Shown one piece after another: positions 1 through 8,353 of a stretch of 64,000 bases of DNA. This stretch comes from Acidobacteria bacterium RIFCSPLOWO2_12_FULL_66_21 (GTDB lineage: Bacteria > Acidobacteriota > Vicinamibacteria > Vicinamibacterales > 2-12-FULL-66-21), in assembly GCA_001767455.1 (NCBI GenBank), contig MELC01000024.1, positions 124,001-188,000 of the forward strand. The letters run 5' to 3'. Made by a program: the position numbers and the translations under genes. The notes under the pieces were generated by a model. It was given only the letters and a program-made list of their open reading frames with translations. It was not told where the DNA came from and did no database searches. Each line of letters begins with the position of its first letter. Position 1 is the first letter of the stretch.

Positions 1-449
1 CGGCCGAACCGGCGGCCGAAGAACTGCGCGACCGACTCGTCGTCGCCGCGCCGCGCACGCACGAGCGGCTCGAGCGCCAGGCGCGCGCGCGCGCGCCACG
101 GCAGGAGGTCGTACTCCGCCAGCGCGCGCCACGTCAGCGGAATGCCGAGGACGGAAGGGGACGGCAGCGCGTGCAGCCGCCCGCCGGCCAGGATGTGCGC
201 CGCGCGCGGCGGCGTCGTGGAAATCAGGCGCGGCCCGAGCCCGAGCTCTTCACACAGCTGGATCGCGGCGGGCTTCTGCGCAAGCATCGCGTCGGGGCCC
301 GCTTCGATCGTGAAGCCGTCCACATGCTCGGTGAGGATCAGGCCGCCGGGGCGCGAGCTGGCCTCGAAAAGTCGAAAAGGCACGCCGCGGCGCGTCAGTT
401 CGTACGCTGCCGAGAGGCCGGTGATGCCGCCGCCGATGATCGCGATCAT
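1..449 (-). CDS. hemG: Protoporphyrinogen oxidase, N-terminal part (cut by window edge)
   Basis: Reading leftward from the ATG at 449 gives about 149 residues before the window ends. The N-terminus MIAIIGGGITGLSAAYEL is a Rossmann dinucleotide-binding motif. It is followed by an acidic FE and by SRPGGLI, which is typical of the FAD-dependent (HemY-type) protoporphyrinogen oxidase. This enzyme oxidises protoporphyrinogen IX to protoporphyrin IX late in haem synthesis. The gene lies just downstream of hemE on the same strand, which supports the assignment over other FAD amine oxidases. The two are separated by a palindromic repeat array that ends two bases before this start codon. No convincing Shine-Dalgarno sequence is visible because the upstream DNA is the array itself. 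Confidence 0.85.
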   Translation of the reverse strand, partial: MIAIIGGGITGLSAAYELTRRGVPFRLFEASSRPGGLILTEHVDGFTIEAGPDAMLAQKPAAIQLCEELGLGPRLISTTPPRAAHILAGGRLHALPSPSVLGIPLTWRALAEYDLLPWRARARLALEPLVRARRGDDESVAQFFGRRFG

Positions 450-450
450 C

Positions 451-621
451 TCAGTCGATAGTCGTTAGTCGATGGTCAAAGTCCAAGCCGAAGTCCAAGT
501 CAAAATCCAAGTCAAAATCCAACATCAGAGTGATCCGCCGACTTTGACCGTGATTTGGACTTTGACTTCGTGACTTGGACTTTGACTTCGTGATTGTGCC
601 TATCGACTATCGACCATCGAC
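451..621. repeat. Palindromic short-repeat array (GTCGATAGTC / CAAAGTCCAAGTC words)
   Basis: The left half holds variants of GTCGATAGTC and then CAAAGTCCAAGTC. The right half (about 552-621) holds the same words reverse-complemented, TTGGACTTTGACTT and then CTATCGACTATCGACC. The two outer ends match as CAGTCGAT. The right half contains the hemE stop codon (607-609), so the last hemE codons are array sequence. It sits inside what should be a hemE-hemG operon. Confidence 0.85.
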
Positions 622-1644
622 TGCGCGGTGTCCATGAACATGCCGCGCAAGCGCCTGCACGTGCTCGAGCGGCGTGGTGGGAAGAACCCCGTGCCCGAGG
701 TTGAAGATGTGTCCCACTCGTCCTCGAGCGCGGTCGAGCACGTCGTCGGCGGCCGCGAACAGGCGCTCGCGCGGGCCGAGCAGGAGCGCCGGATCCAGGT
801 TGCCCTGGATGCCGCGCGCCTCGCCGATGACGGCCCACGCTTCGTCGAGCGGCAGCCGCCAGTCGACGCCGATCACGTCACCGCCCGCTTCCGTGAGATC
901 GGCGAGAATCGCGGTCGTGCCGACCCCGAAATGAATGAGCGGCACGCCGAGGGTGGCCAGCTCGCTGAAGATCCGTGCCGTGTGCGGCAGCGCGAACTCG
1001 CGATAATCGGCGCGGCTGAGCGCGCCCGCCCATGAATCGAAGATCTGGATGGCCTGCACGCCGGCCTCGATCTGGGCCGTGAGGTACTCGGCCATCATCG
1101 ACGCGAATCGGTCGCACAGGCGGTGCCACGCCTGCGGCTCCGAGTACATGAAGACCTTCGTCCGCGCGTAACTCGTCGACGGCCCTCCCTCGATCGCATA
1201 CGAGGCGAGCGTGAACGGCGCGCCGCCGAAGCCGATGAGGGGGACGCGTCCCTCGAGCTCCTTGCGAAGCAGCCGCACCGTCTCGAGCACGTGGCCGAGC
1301 GCCTGCCGCGGCTCGAACGGCCGCAGCGCATCGACATCCGCGGGGCAGCGGATCGGGTTGTCGATCGACGGCCCCTCGCCCTTGACGAAGTCGAAGGTGA
1401 GTCCCATCGGGGTGAAGGGCAGCAGCAGATCCGAGAAGAGGATCGCCGCGTCCACCTCGATGAGGTCGACCGGCTGCAGGCTGACCGCGACGGCCAGCTC
1501 CGGCCGGCGGCAGATCTCGAGCAGCGGGTAACGCTGCCGGAGCGCCCGGTAGTCGGACATGTAGCGCCCGGCCTGGCGCATGAACCAGACGGGCGTCGCA
1601 TCGACCGCCTCGCGGCGGCACGCACGGAGGAACCGATCGTTCAC
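607..1644 (-). CDS. hemE: Uroporphyrinogen decarboxylase
   Basis: A 345-residue cytosolic enzyme that removes four carboxylates from uroporphyrinogen III to give coproporphyrinogen III. The signature WFMRQAGRYM lies near residue 20, and GFGGAPFTLASYAIEG lies in the middle; both are diagnostic of HemE, and the length is normal. The start chosen is GTG at 1644 (MNDRFLRACR), which overlaps the TGA of the upstream receiver gene by four bases; the longer reading frame to 1689 adds residues with no family support. The final residues AVDGR and the stop codon are encoded by the repeat array described at 451-621. hemG follows downstream. Confidence 0.95.
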   Translation of the reverse strand: MNDRFLRACRREAVDATPVWFMRQAGRYMSDYRALRQRYPLLEICRRPELAVAVSLQPVDLIEVDAAILFSDLLLPFTPMGLTFDFVKGEGPSIDNPIRCPADVDALRPFEPRQALGHVLETVRLLRKELEGRVPLIGFGGAPFTLASYAIEGGPSTSYARTKVFMYSEPQAWHRLCDRFASMMAEYLTAQIEAGVQAIQIFDSWAGALSRADYREFALPHTARIFSELATLGVPLIHFGVGTTAILADLTEAGGDVIGVDWRLPLDEAWAVIGEARGIQGNLDPALLLGPRERLFAAADDVLDRARGRVGHIFNLGHGVLPTTPLEHVQALARHVHGHRAVDGR

Positions 1645-2048
1645 GCGGAAACCAGCATCTTCGCGAGCGCGATGAGATCCTCCAGCCACAACGGCTTGAA
1701 CCGGATCGACGCGCCGAGCGACTTCAGTTCGTGCTGGATGGACTCCGGAAGGAAGTAGTCGCCCGTGACGATGGCGATGGGGACGTCGACGAGATGAGGC
1801 CGGGACCGCACGAGCCGGAGAAACTGCAGGCCGTTGGTGATCGGCATGCGCATGTCGAGGATGATGGCGTCGGGCCGTACGTTGTCGGCCAGTTCGAGGC
1901 CGGCTTCCGCCGAGAGCGCCGCCGCCACCCCGAACCCCTCCAATTGGAGCATCCGCGAGAACGTATCCACGACCGAGGAATCGTCGTCCACAATCAGGAT
2001 CGTTCGCGTGCTGGAACGGGAGGGGCGGAGGTCAGCCGACGCGATCAC
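1641..2048 (-). CDS. Stand-alone response-regulator receiver protein
   Basis: A 135-residue single receiver domain with no output domain. The acidic pocket LIVDDDSS is at about residues 18-25, the phospho-acceptor Asp is in IILDMRMP near residue 65, the switch Thr is in AIVTGD, and the conserved Lys is in RFKP near the C-terminus. It would be phosphorylated by a histidine kinase that is not in this window. Its stop overlaps the GTG of hemE, so it is probably co-transcribed with the haem genes. Whether it regulates them cannot be told from sequence, and such CheY-like proteins often act through protein contacts. Confidence 0.85.
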   Translation of the reverse strand: MIASADLRPSRSSTRTILIVDDDSSVVDTFSRMLQLEGFGVAAALSAEAGLELADNVRPDAIILDMRMPITNGLQFLRLVRSRPHLVDVPIAIVTGDYFLPESIQHELKSLGASIRFKPLWLEDLIALAKMLVSA

Positions 2049-2192
2049 CGCATCATTCTGAGCGTTAACGACATGCGCGTCAAGGCCGGAGGCGCCGGCG
2101 CGCGAAAAACGCTATACAATCGCCTCGAAAAGCGGCTAGAATTGACGGTTCTCTTCCGACTCATCCAGGTTTTTCGTCCTTCGGGAGGTCAC

Positions 2193-2783
2193 GTGAGCCC
2201 AATATTGGTGCGTCCCGTCCGCGAGCAACTCGAGCACGATCGGGTCATCCGCCTCCTGCAGATCCGTCTCAAGCGCCGCCACGACGTCGTCATCAACATC
2301 GGGGACAGCCAGACCGTGCCCGTCCGCATCGGACCGGTTCAGATCTTCCCCGACCTGGTGTTGACCTCATCGGATCGCGGCCACAAGCTGATGGGAACCG
2401 TCGAAGTGGAAACCGCCGAGTCGGTCAACCATCTCGAAGCGATGGCGCAGTGGGCGCACCTGGGCCGCGCACGGGCGCCGTTTCACTTGTACGTGCCGGC
2501 CGGTTCGGTCGACATCGCCCGCCGGCTCGCGGCGGAAAACGGTGTCAACGTGGCGGAGATCTGGAGCTTCCACACCATCGGCGACCAGACGAGGTTCACG
2601 CTCGTGCATCGCGCGCCCGTCCCCGAACCGCGGCGCGCGGCGGCCGCGCGGCGCGCGGCGGAACCGAAAACGGCGCGCGCCGCGGCGGCGCGGCGCACGA
2701 AGCCGGCCGCCCGCAAGACCATCGCCCGGCCCGCCCGCGCCGCGGCGAAGAAGAGCGCCCCTCGTACGCAGAAAGGGAAGTAA
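2193..2783 (+). CDS. Conserved-type protein with Lys/Ala/Arg-rich histone-H1-like tail
   Basis: 196 residues. The GTG at 2193 is preceded by GGGAGG at 2183-2188, which fixes the start; the open frame extends much further upstream but is antisense to the receiver gene. Residues 1-140 form a mixed, folded-looking domain that I do not recognise as a named family. The last 55 or so residues are almost entirely Ala, Lys, Arg and Pro, with repeats of AARR and KPAARK, resembling bacterial H1-like DNA-binding tails. I infer nucleic-acid binding from the tail only. The next gene starts three bases after its stop and in the same frame. It is divergent from the receiver gene. Confidence 0.75.
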   Translation: MSPILVRPVREQLEHDRVIRLLQIRLKRRHDVVINIGDSQTVPVRIGPVQIFPDLVLTSSDRGHKLMGTVEVETAESVNHLEAMAQWAHLGRARAPFHLYVPAGSVDIARRLAAENGVNVAEIWSFHTIGDQTRFTLVHRAPVPEPRRAAAARRAAEPKTARAAAARRTKPAARKTIARPARAAAKKSAPRTQKGK

Positions 2784-2786
2784 GCC

Positions 2787-3515
2787 CTGCCGCACCTGAG
2801 ATTCTCCCGCGACAAGCGCGGCTACGAGAACACGTTCGTCGTTCACAGCGCGCGCCGTCGCGGCAAGGGACGCACCCGGATCCTCTATTGGTTCCGCACG
2901 CCGCCGAGCGTGCGGGTCGGGCGCGCCGCGCTCGACGAGGAAGCCATCCGCCTCATCGAAGAGAGCAACCCGGATGTGTCGTTCGACTGGACGCGCATTC
3001 TCAAGGGGGATGAGGCTCCCGCGCCGGAACCGGAGCCGCGCGCCGAGTCCCGTCGCGCCCCGAAAACCCCGCCACGGAGGGAACGAGCCGTCGAGCCGGC
3101 GCGGGCGACTGAACCAGAGCCCGTCGCGGAGCCAGAGTCCGTGGCGGCGCCGAGGGCCGACGAGCCTATGACGGCCGCACTCGCCCGGCTGGGGGCCGAA
3201 GGGCTCTTGCGGCTCCGCGGCAGGTTTGCCGAGGTCATGACGCGGATTGCCGAAAAGACCTCGGATCCCGTCAAGCTCGAAGAGCTGAAAACCCAGGCCG
3301 AGCGTCTTAACCCAGACACCTGGGTGACCGACGCGGAGGTGACCGCCGGACTCGAGCAGTACGAGACGGTCTTCGACGCGCTCCGCGGCGTCATCGGCCA
3401 CCGTCGGAGGCGCCGGCGGCCGAAACCAGCCAGGGGGCCGGCAGACACCGCGGCCTCCACGGGCGGCCGACCGAGCGAGCCGCCCTCGGGAAGTAATGGC
3501 GGCGAAGAGCTGTAA
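2787..3515 (+). CDS. Uncharacterised protein, probable CTG start
   Basis: 242 residues if started at CTG 2787 (MPHLRFSRDKRGYENTFVVH). The frame is closed upstream by the TAA of the previous gene, and a purine-rich AAGGGAAG stands just upstream of the CTG. The coding-like sequence between 2787 and 2907 (KRGYENTFVVHSARRRGKGR, then RILYWFRTPP) argues against the first conventional starts, a GTG at 2907 and an ATG further in. A charged, Pro/Ala/Glu-rich linker lies at about residues 75-130, followed by a helical C-terminal region. It forms a tight pair with 2193-2783. I do not recognise the family. Confidence 0.7.
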   Translation: MPHLRFSRDKRGYENTFVVHSARRRGKGRTRILYWFRTPPSVRVGRAALDEEAIRLIEESNPDVSFDWTRILKGDEAPAPEPEPRAESRRAPKTPPRRERAVEPARATEPEPVAEPESVAAPRADEPMTAALARLGAEGLLRLRGRFAEVMTRIAEKTSDPVKLEELKTQAERLNPDTWVTDAEVTAGLEQYETVFDALRGVIGHRRRRRRPKPARGPADTAASTGGRPSEPPSGSNGGEEL

Positions 3516-3534
3516 CTGTCGGTATAATCGAACC

Positions 3535-4863
3535 ATGCAAGCTATTTCTCTTGCGCGCAAGCTGATCGTGTCGGCCGGCTTGGCGCTCGTGGCCCTGGGC
3601 GGCGGCCTTCAGGCGCAGACCCCCATCCAGACGCCACCGGCGAGTCCGCCGGCGCAGCCGCCCCAGACCGTGCAGACCACGCCGGAGCAGCGGCCCGTCA
3701 TCCGACGCAGCTTCGATCTGATCAGACAGGACGTGATTCCGTCGGACCGGAAGGGGCAGTTCGTCGCCGATCTGAAGAAGAACGAGTTCGAGGTCTACGA
3801 GGACGGCGTCAAGCAGGAGGTCGTCACGTTCGTGCTGACGCACGGCGGGCGCACGATGAACATCGAAGCGCCGCCCCCGCCTCCGCCGCAGGAAGGGATC
3901 ATCCTGCCGCCGATGAAGCCGACGAGCGACGCGTCCGGACGCATCTTCGTGATCTTCGTCGACGACCTCCACCTCAATTTCAGGGACACGGGGCGGATCA
4001 AGGAGCTGCTCAAGAAGATCAGGAAGCAGCTCATTCACGAAGGCGATCTGTTCACCATCGTGTCGACCGGGCCGTCGTCGATCGCGATTGACGCGACCTA
4101 CGATCTCAAGCGGCTGGACGAAGCGATCAACAAGATTTCCGGCGCGGGTCTGAAGCCGTCGGAGATCCTCGACGTGCCCGAAGGCGCCGACGGTCCGCCG
4201 GAGGTGAAGTACCGCGCGAACGTCGCATTCTCGACCGCGTACGAGATCCTCAAGAACCTCGAGCAGGTGCACAACCGCCGCAAGGCCTTCATCTACGTGA
4301 GCAACGGGTACGACTTCAACCCGTTCGCGACCACGCGCGCGAAGAACGAAGCGGAGCGATACCAGCAGAGGCGGAGCAGCGACGACCCGACGAACAGCGA
4401 CGGGAGCAACGGCGGCATCGACGACACCAATCCGTTCGATCGGCCCGGCGGGCGGAACCAGTTCAGCATGGCGGATCTCGCGGCGCAGCTCTCGGAGCTG
4501 ACGCGCGAGGCGAACCGGGCGAACGTCTCGCTGTATACGATCGACCCGCGCGGCCTGGTGGGCATGGCCGATCTGGACGAACAGGTCGACATGACGGAGT
4601 GGCAGGACTACATCACCACGTCGCAGAACAGTCTGCGGGTCCTCGCCGAGCTGACCGGCGGCATCGCCATCGTCAACCGGAACGACTTCGACAAGGCGCT
4701 GAAACGGATTGACGGGGAAACGAGCGACTACTACGTATTGGGGTACTACTCCAGCAATCCGGATCCGACGAGGAAACGCCGTCAGATTGTCGTCAAGGTG
4801 ACGCGCCCGGGTGTCAGCGTCCAATATCGGACGGAATACGTGCTGAAGCCGCGTCCGCGGTAG
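3535..4863 (+). CDS. VWFA-related acidobacterial protein, secreted
   Basis: 442 residues from the ATG at 3535. The N-terminal hydrophobic stretch LIVSAGLALVALGGGLQAQ is a signal peptide, so the protein is exported. After a Pro/Gln-rich linker come FVADLKKNEFEVYEDG and then VFVDDLHLNFRD, where the DxxxN pattern replaces a classic MIDAS DxSxS. This order matches the VWFA-related family found mainly in Acidobacteria. Near the end, YYVLGYYSSNP followed by a beta-rich tail is also typical. Function is unknown; adhesion or envelope assembly is plausible. An upstream ATG at 3496 is possible but would mask the signal peptide. A hairpin terminator follows. Confidence 0.9.
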   Translation: MQAISLARKLIVSAGLALVALGGGLQAQTPIQTPPASPPAQPPQTVQTTPEQRPVIRRSFDLIRQDVIPSDRKGQFVADLKKNEFEVYEDGVKQEVVTFVLTHGGRTMNIEAPPPPPPQEGIILPPMKPTSDASGRIFVIFVDDLHLNFRDTGRIKELLKKIRKQLIHEGDLFTIVSTGPSSIAIDATYDLKRLDEAINKISGAGLKPSEILDVPEGADGPPEVKYRANVAFSTAYEILKNLEQVHNRRKAFIYVSNGYDFNPFATTRAKNEAERYQQRRSSDDPTNSDGSNGGIDDTNPFDRPGGRNQFSMADLAAQLSELTREANRANVSLYTIDPRGLVGMADLDEQVDMTEWQDYITTSQNSLRVLAELTGGIAIVNRNDFDKALKRIDGETSDYYVLGYYSSNPDPTRKRRQIVVKVTRPGVSVQYRTEYVLKPRPR

Positions 4864-4872
4864 TGTTCATGA

Positions 4873-4904
4873 ACGGCCGCGGGCGCCGCGCTCCCGGCCG
4901 TTTT
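4873..4904 (+). terminator. Intrinsic terminator after the VWFA gene
   Basis: ACGGCCG (4873-4879) pairs with CGGCCGT (4895-4901). The intervening bases are GC-rich and the stem is followed by a short T run. It lies ten bases after the stop codon of the VWFA gene, in the right place to separate it from the receptor gene. Confidence 0.65.
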
Positions 4905-5008
4905 CGCCTTCCCCTTTCGCGCCTTCTCCCTGTATACTTCCCAGTCGGCTGCGGCGGGGGCCGCGGCCGATCTCTTCAAACTCAAAACAGTTATCTGGAG
5001 ACCACGCG

Positions 5009-8000
5009 ATGAACGTTTGTTCAAAGGCCGTCTGGAGCTTTGCTGCGTGCCTGTTGGTGCTGGCGTGCGCCAGCATGCCGGCTTCAGCGCAGACCGTCAC
5101 GACCGGAAACTTGTCGGGAGTTGTGACCGACGCGCAGGGCGGCGTGCTGCCCGGCGCCACCGTGACCGCGACGCACACGCCGACCGGGACGAGCTACGAG
5201 GCGGTGACCGACGCCACCGGCCGCTACACGATGCTCAATGTCCGGGTCGGCCCGTACACGGTCGCCGCGAACATGAGCGGGTTCAGGGCCGACAAGCAGG
5301 AGAACATCGACGTGGCGCTCGGCGCGGAGCGCACGGTCGACTTCAAGCTCCAGCTCGCGTCGGTGACCGAGACGGTCGAGGTTGTCGGGCAGTCGTCGGT
5401 CATGGACCTGTCCCGCGCGGGCACGGCCGACAACATCGCCGGGGCCGTCAAGGACAACCTGCCCACCATCACGCGCAGCATCACCGACATCGCGCGGATC
5501 AGCCCGCTGTTCAACTCGCAGGGCAGCGGCGCGGGCGACGGCGCCTCGGTGCTCTCGGTGGCGGGCAACAGCTATCGCTACAACTCGCTGCAGATCGACG
5601 GCGCCGCGAACAACGACCTGTTCGGGCTCGCGAGCTCCGCGGGCGCACCCGGCGGCACGGCCGAGACGCAGCCGGTCAGCCTGGACGCGATCGCCGAGAT
5701 CCAGCTCGTCGTCTCGCCGTACGACGTCCGGCAGGGTGGCTTCTCCGGCGGCGGCGTGAACGCGGTCACGAAGAGCGGCAGCAACCAGCTGCACGGCACC
5801 GCCTTCTTCTTCGGGCGCAACCAGAACTGGGTCGGCAAGGGCATCACCGACAAGAAGATCTCGACCTTCAAGGACAAGCAGGGGGGCGGCAGCCTCGGCG
5901 GGCCGGTGATCGAGAACAAGGCGTTCTATTTCGCCACGCTCGATTACGGCCGGAAGATGCGCCCGACGGGCTTCTCCGTCAATGCCGGCGGAACGAGGTT
6001 CCTGCAGCCGGCGCTCTTCGATCGGTACATCGCCGATCTGAAGAGCCTCTATAACTACACGCCGGCCTCGGATCCGGGCGGCGAGTTCACGAAGGCCACC
6101 AACAGCAACAAGTACTTCTTCCGCGGCGACTTCAACGTGGCCAAGGGACATCAGCTCACGGTCCGGCACAACTACATCGATGCGTTCAACGACATCGGCA
6201 ACCCGTCGGCGACCTTCTTCGTGACCCCCGACAACTTCTACCGGTACGTCAGCAAGACGAACTCGACGGTGGCCCAGCTCAATTCGCAGTTCGGGAAGGG
6301 CGTGAACGAGCTGCGCTTCACCTACACGCGCGTGCGCGATCATCGTGAGAACCCGATCGGCGCGCCGCCGTTCCCGCAGATGCGGGTCACGCTCGCCTCC
6401 GGCGTCGACGTGCGGTCCGGCACCGAGCAGTTCTCCACGCGCAACGCCATCTTCCAGGACATCATGGAGCTCAACGACGCCTACTCGGTCCTGAAGGGGC
6501 GTCACACGCTGACCGTCGGCACGCACAACGAGTTCCTCAACCTGAAGAACCTGTTCATCCGCGACAACTTCGGCACCTACAGCTTCTCCAGCCTCGCCAA
6601 CTTCGAGGCGGGCCTCGCGCAGGCGTACGATCGCAGCTTTTCGGCGACGAGCGATCCGCAGCAGAAGGCCGAGTTCACGGTCCGGCAGTGGGGCTTCTAC
6701 GCGGGCGATGTGTGGCGCGCCATGCCGCGCTTCACGCTGACCTACGGCGTCCGGCTGGACGCGCCGCGGTTCCCGAAGACGCCGCGGGCCAACCCGATCG
6801 CGACCAACAACTTCGGGTACGCCACCGACGTCGTGCCGAACCAGATTGAATGGTCGCCGCGCGTCGGGTTCAACTACGACCTGTCGGGCAACGGCCGCAC
6901 GCAGGTGCGCGGCGGCGTCGGCGTGTTCACCGGCCGTCCGGCCTACGTGTGGATCTCGAACCAGTACGGCAACACCGGCATCGATTTCACGCGCATCGGC
7001 GCCTCGTTCAACACCAACAACAAGATTCCGTTCGTGACCGATCCGCTCGGACAGCCGACGACCGTGACCGGGGCGGCCGCGGGATCCTTCACGAACGAGA
7101 TTGACGTCATCGACCCGAACTTCAAGTATCCGTCGATCCTGCGGGGCAACTTCGGGTACGACCATACCCTGCCGTTCGGCTTCGTCGGCATCGCGGACTT
7201 CGTGTGGTCGAAGACGATGAAGGACATCAAGTACCAGAACCTGAACTTCCAGCCGGTGGCGGGCGTGACCGGCGTAGGCGGACGTCAGTTCTTCGCGAAG
7301 AAGATCTCGTCGCTGAGCGACGTCATCCTCCTCGAGAATACGAACAAGGGGTACTCGTACAACTTCTCGTACGAAATCCGGCGGCCGTTCAGCCACGGGC
7401 TGTTCATGCAGGGCTCGTACTCGTGGGGCAAGTCGAGGACCATCATGGACGGCACCTCCGACCAGGCCGCATCGAACTGGGGCAACGTGTACGTGCCGGG
7501 CAATCCCAACGACGCGCCGCTCGCGACCTCCAATTTCGATCCGGGGCACCGCATCACGCTGACGGCAAGCTACGACGTGCCGGTCGGGAAAGTCGTGAAG
7601 CCGGTCCTTTCGGTGTTCTACTCGGGCCAGACGGGCCGCCCGTACACGCTAGTGTACAGCCGCGACGTGAACGGCGACGCCCGCGGGTCGAACGACCTGG
7701 TCTACATCCCGACGGCGAACGATAACCTCACCTACACGGGCGGCACCTACCAGGACTTCATCAACTGGATCAACGGGGACGACTGCCTGGCGAGCTACGT
7801 CGGCCAGATCATCCCGCGCAACGCGTGCCGCGCGCCGTGGACCAACCATTTGGACGGCCGCCTGGCGATTCAGCTCCCGTACAAGCGGTTCAAGACGGAA
7901 GTGACGCTGGACGCGTTCAACCTGATCAACCTCGTCAACAGGAAGAAGGGGATCATCCAGTACCCGTTCTTCAACGACATCCTGCAGCCGGGCACGGTCC

Positions 8001-8137
8001 CGACCTCGGTGACGTTGACGGCGCCGCTCACCGGCTACAACATCGGCACGCTCGTGTCGCCGACGTTCAACCGGTTCAGCCGCGACGACCTGCGCTCGCG
8101 CTGGCAGATCCAGCTCGGCGCGCGCATTCGCTTCTAA
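5009..8137 (+). CDS. Oar-like TonB-dependent receptor with carboxypeptidase-regulatory domain
   Basis: 1042 residues. A signal peptide (residues 1-28, ending SMPASAQ) precedes a carboxypeptidase-regulatory-like beta-sandwich at about 35-115 (NLSGVVTDAQGGVLPGATVT). A plug-like region at about 120-260 contains NSYRYNSLQIDGAANND and GGGVNAVTKSGSN. The remainder is an outer-membrane beta barrel rich in alternating aromatic segments that ends in LGARIRF, a typical C-terminal barrel signal. The size and order match the Oar/SusC-like receptors that are greatly expanded in Acidobacteria. The substrate cannot be inferred; oligosaccharide, peptide and siderophore are all possible. It is monocistronic, with terminators on both sides. 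Confidence 0.92.
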   Translation: MNVCSKAVWSFAACLLVLACASMPASAQTVTTGNLSGVVTDAQGGVLPGATVTATHTPTGTSYEAVTDATGRYTMLNVRVGPYTVAANMSGFRADKQENIDVALGAERTVDFKLQLASVTETVEVVGQSSVMDLSRAGTADNIAGAVKDNLPTITRSITDIARISPLFNSQGSGAGDGASVLSVAGNSYRYNSLQIDGAANNDLFGLASSAGAPGGTAETQPVSLDAIAEIQLVVSPYDVRQGGFSGGGVNAVTKSGSNQLHGTAFFFGRNQNWVGKGITDKKISTFKDKQGGGSLGGPVIENKAFYFATLDYGRKMRPTGFSVNAGGTRFLQPALFDRYIADLKSLYNYTPASDPGGEFTKATNSNKYFFRGDFNVAKGHQLTVRHNYIDAFNDIGNPSATFFVTPDNFYRYVSKTNSTVAQLNSQFGKGVNELRFTYTRVRDHRENPIGAPPFPQMRVTLASGVDVRSGTEQFSTRNAIFQDIMELNDAYSVLKGRHTLTVGTHNEFLNLKNLFIRDNFGTYSFSSLANFEAGLAQAYDRSFSATSDPQQKAEFTVRQWGFYAGDVWRAMPRFTLTYGVRLDAPRFPKTPRANPIATNNFGYATDVVPNQIEWSPRVGFNYDLSGNGRTQVRGGVGVFTGRPAYVWISNQYGNTGIDFTRIGASFNTNNKIPFVTDPLGQPTTVTGAAAGSFTNEIDVIDPNFKYPSILRGNFGYDHTLPFGFVGIADFVWSKTMKDIKYQNLNFQPVAGVTGVGGRQFFAKKISSLSDVILLENTNKGYSYNFSYEIRRPFSHGLFMQGSYSWGKSRTIMDGTSDQAASNWGNVYVPGNPNDAPLATSNFDPGHRITLTASYDVPVGKVVKPVLSVFYSGQTGRPYTLVYSRDVNGDARGSNDLVYIPTANDNLTYTGGTYQDFINWINGDDCLASYVGQIIPRNACRAPWTNHLDGRLAIQLPYKRFKTEVTLDAFNLINLVNRKKGIIQYPFFNDILQPGTVPTSVTLTAPLTGYNIGTLVSPTFNRFSRDDLRSRWQIQLGARIRF

Positions 8138-8150
8138 AGCGCCTTACTGC

Positions 8151-8192
8151 CACGAACGGCCCTGCACGCTTCGGTGTGCAGGGCCGTTCGTG
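8151..8192 (+). terminator. Long perfect hairpin after the receptor gene
   Basis: CACGAACGGCCCTGCAC (8151-8167) is followed by an 8-base loop containing TTCG and then its exact reverse complement at 8176-8192, a 17-bp perfect stem starting 14 bases after the stop codon. No long T run follows, so it may act as an RNA 3'-end stabiliser or a bidirectional terminator with the array beside it. Confidence 0.7.
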
Positions 8193-8200
8193 TGTACGGC

Positions 8201-8353
8201 AGTCAACTCCAAATTCCAAACGCCAAACTCCAAAGCCACTCCGAATTCAAAATCTCAAATTCAAACTCCAAACTCCAAACTACCTTTGAAATTTCGAGTT
8301 TGGCCTTTGAAGTTTGGAGTGCCTTTGGAGTTTGGCGTTTGGAATTTGGAGTT
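8201..8353. repeat. Palindromic short-repeat array (CAAACTCCAAATTCC words)
   Basis: The left arm 8205-8242 and the right arm 8316-8353 are reverse complements with one mismatch in 38 positions. Each arm is made of variants of CCAAACTCCAAATTCCAAA. The inner 70 bases continue the same words less regularly. The left end begins AGTCAACTCC, and the right arm runs into the TAA stop of the methyltransferase. It fills the junction between the convergent receptor and methyltransferase genes. Confidence 0.9.

Noticed and set aside
3523-3528. TATAAT as promoter of the VWFA gene
   Set aside because: It is a perfect -10 box, but it lies 7 bases before the start codon and has no -35 element at the right distance; it would imply a leaderless transcript, which cannot be supported here.
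4933-4938. TATACT as promoter of the TonB-dependent receptor
   Set aside because: Position relative to the start is reasonable, but no recognisable -35 element lies 16-18 bases upstream.
5084-7549. Very long antisense ORF across the receptor gene
   Set aside because: GC-rich codon bias opens the antisense frame; the translation is Arg/Val/His-rich with no motif, and the plus strand encodes a complete receptor.
8201-8353. CRISPR array
   Set aside because: Repeat units are 7-15 bases, imperfect, without uniform spacers or cas genes, and the halves are inverted.
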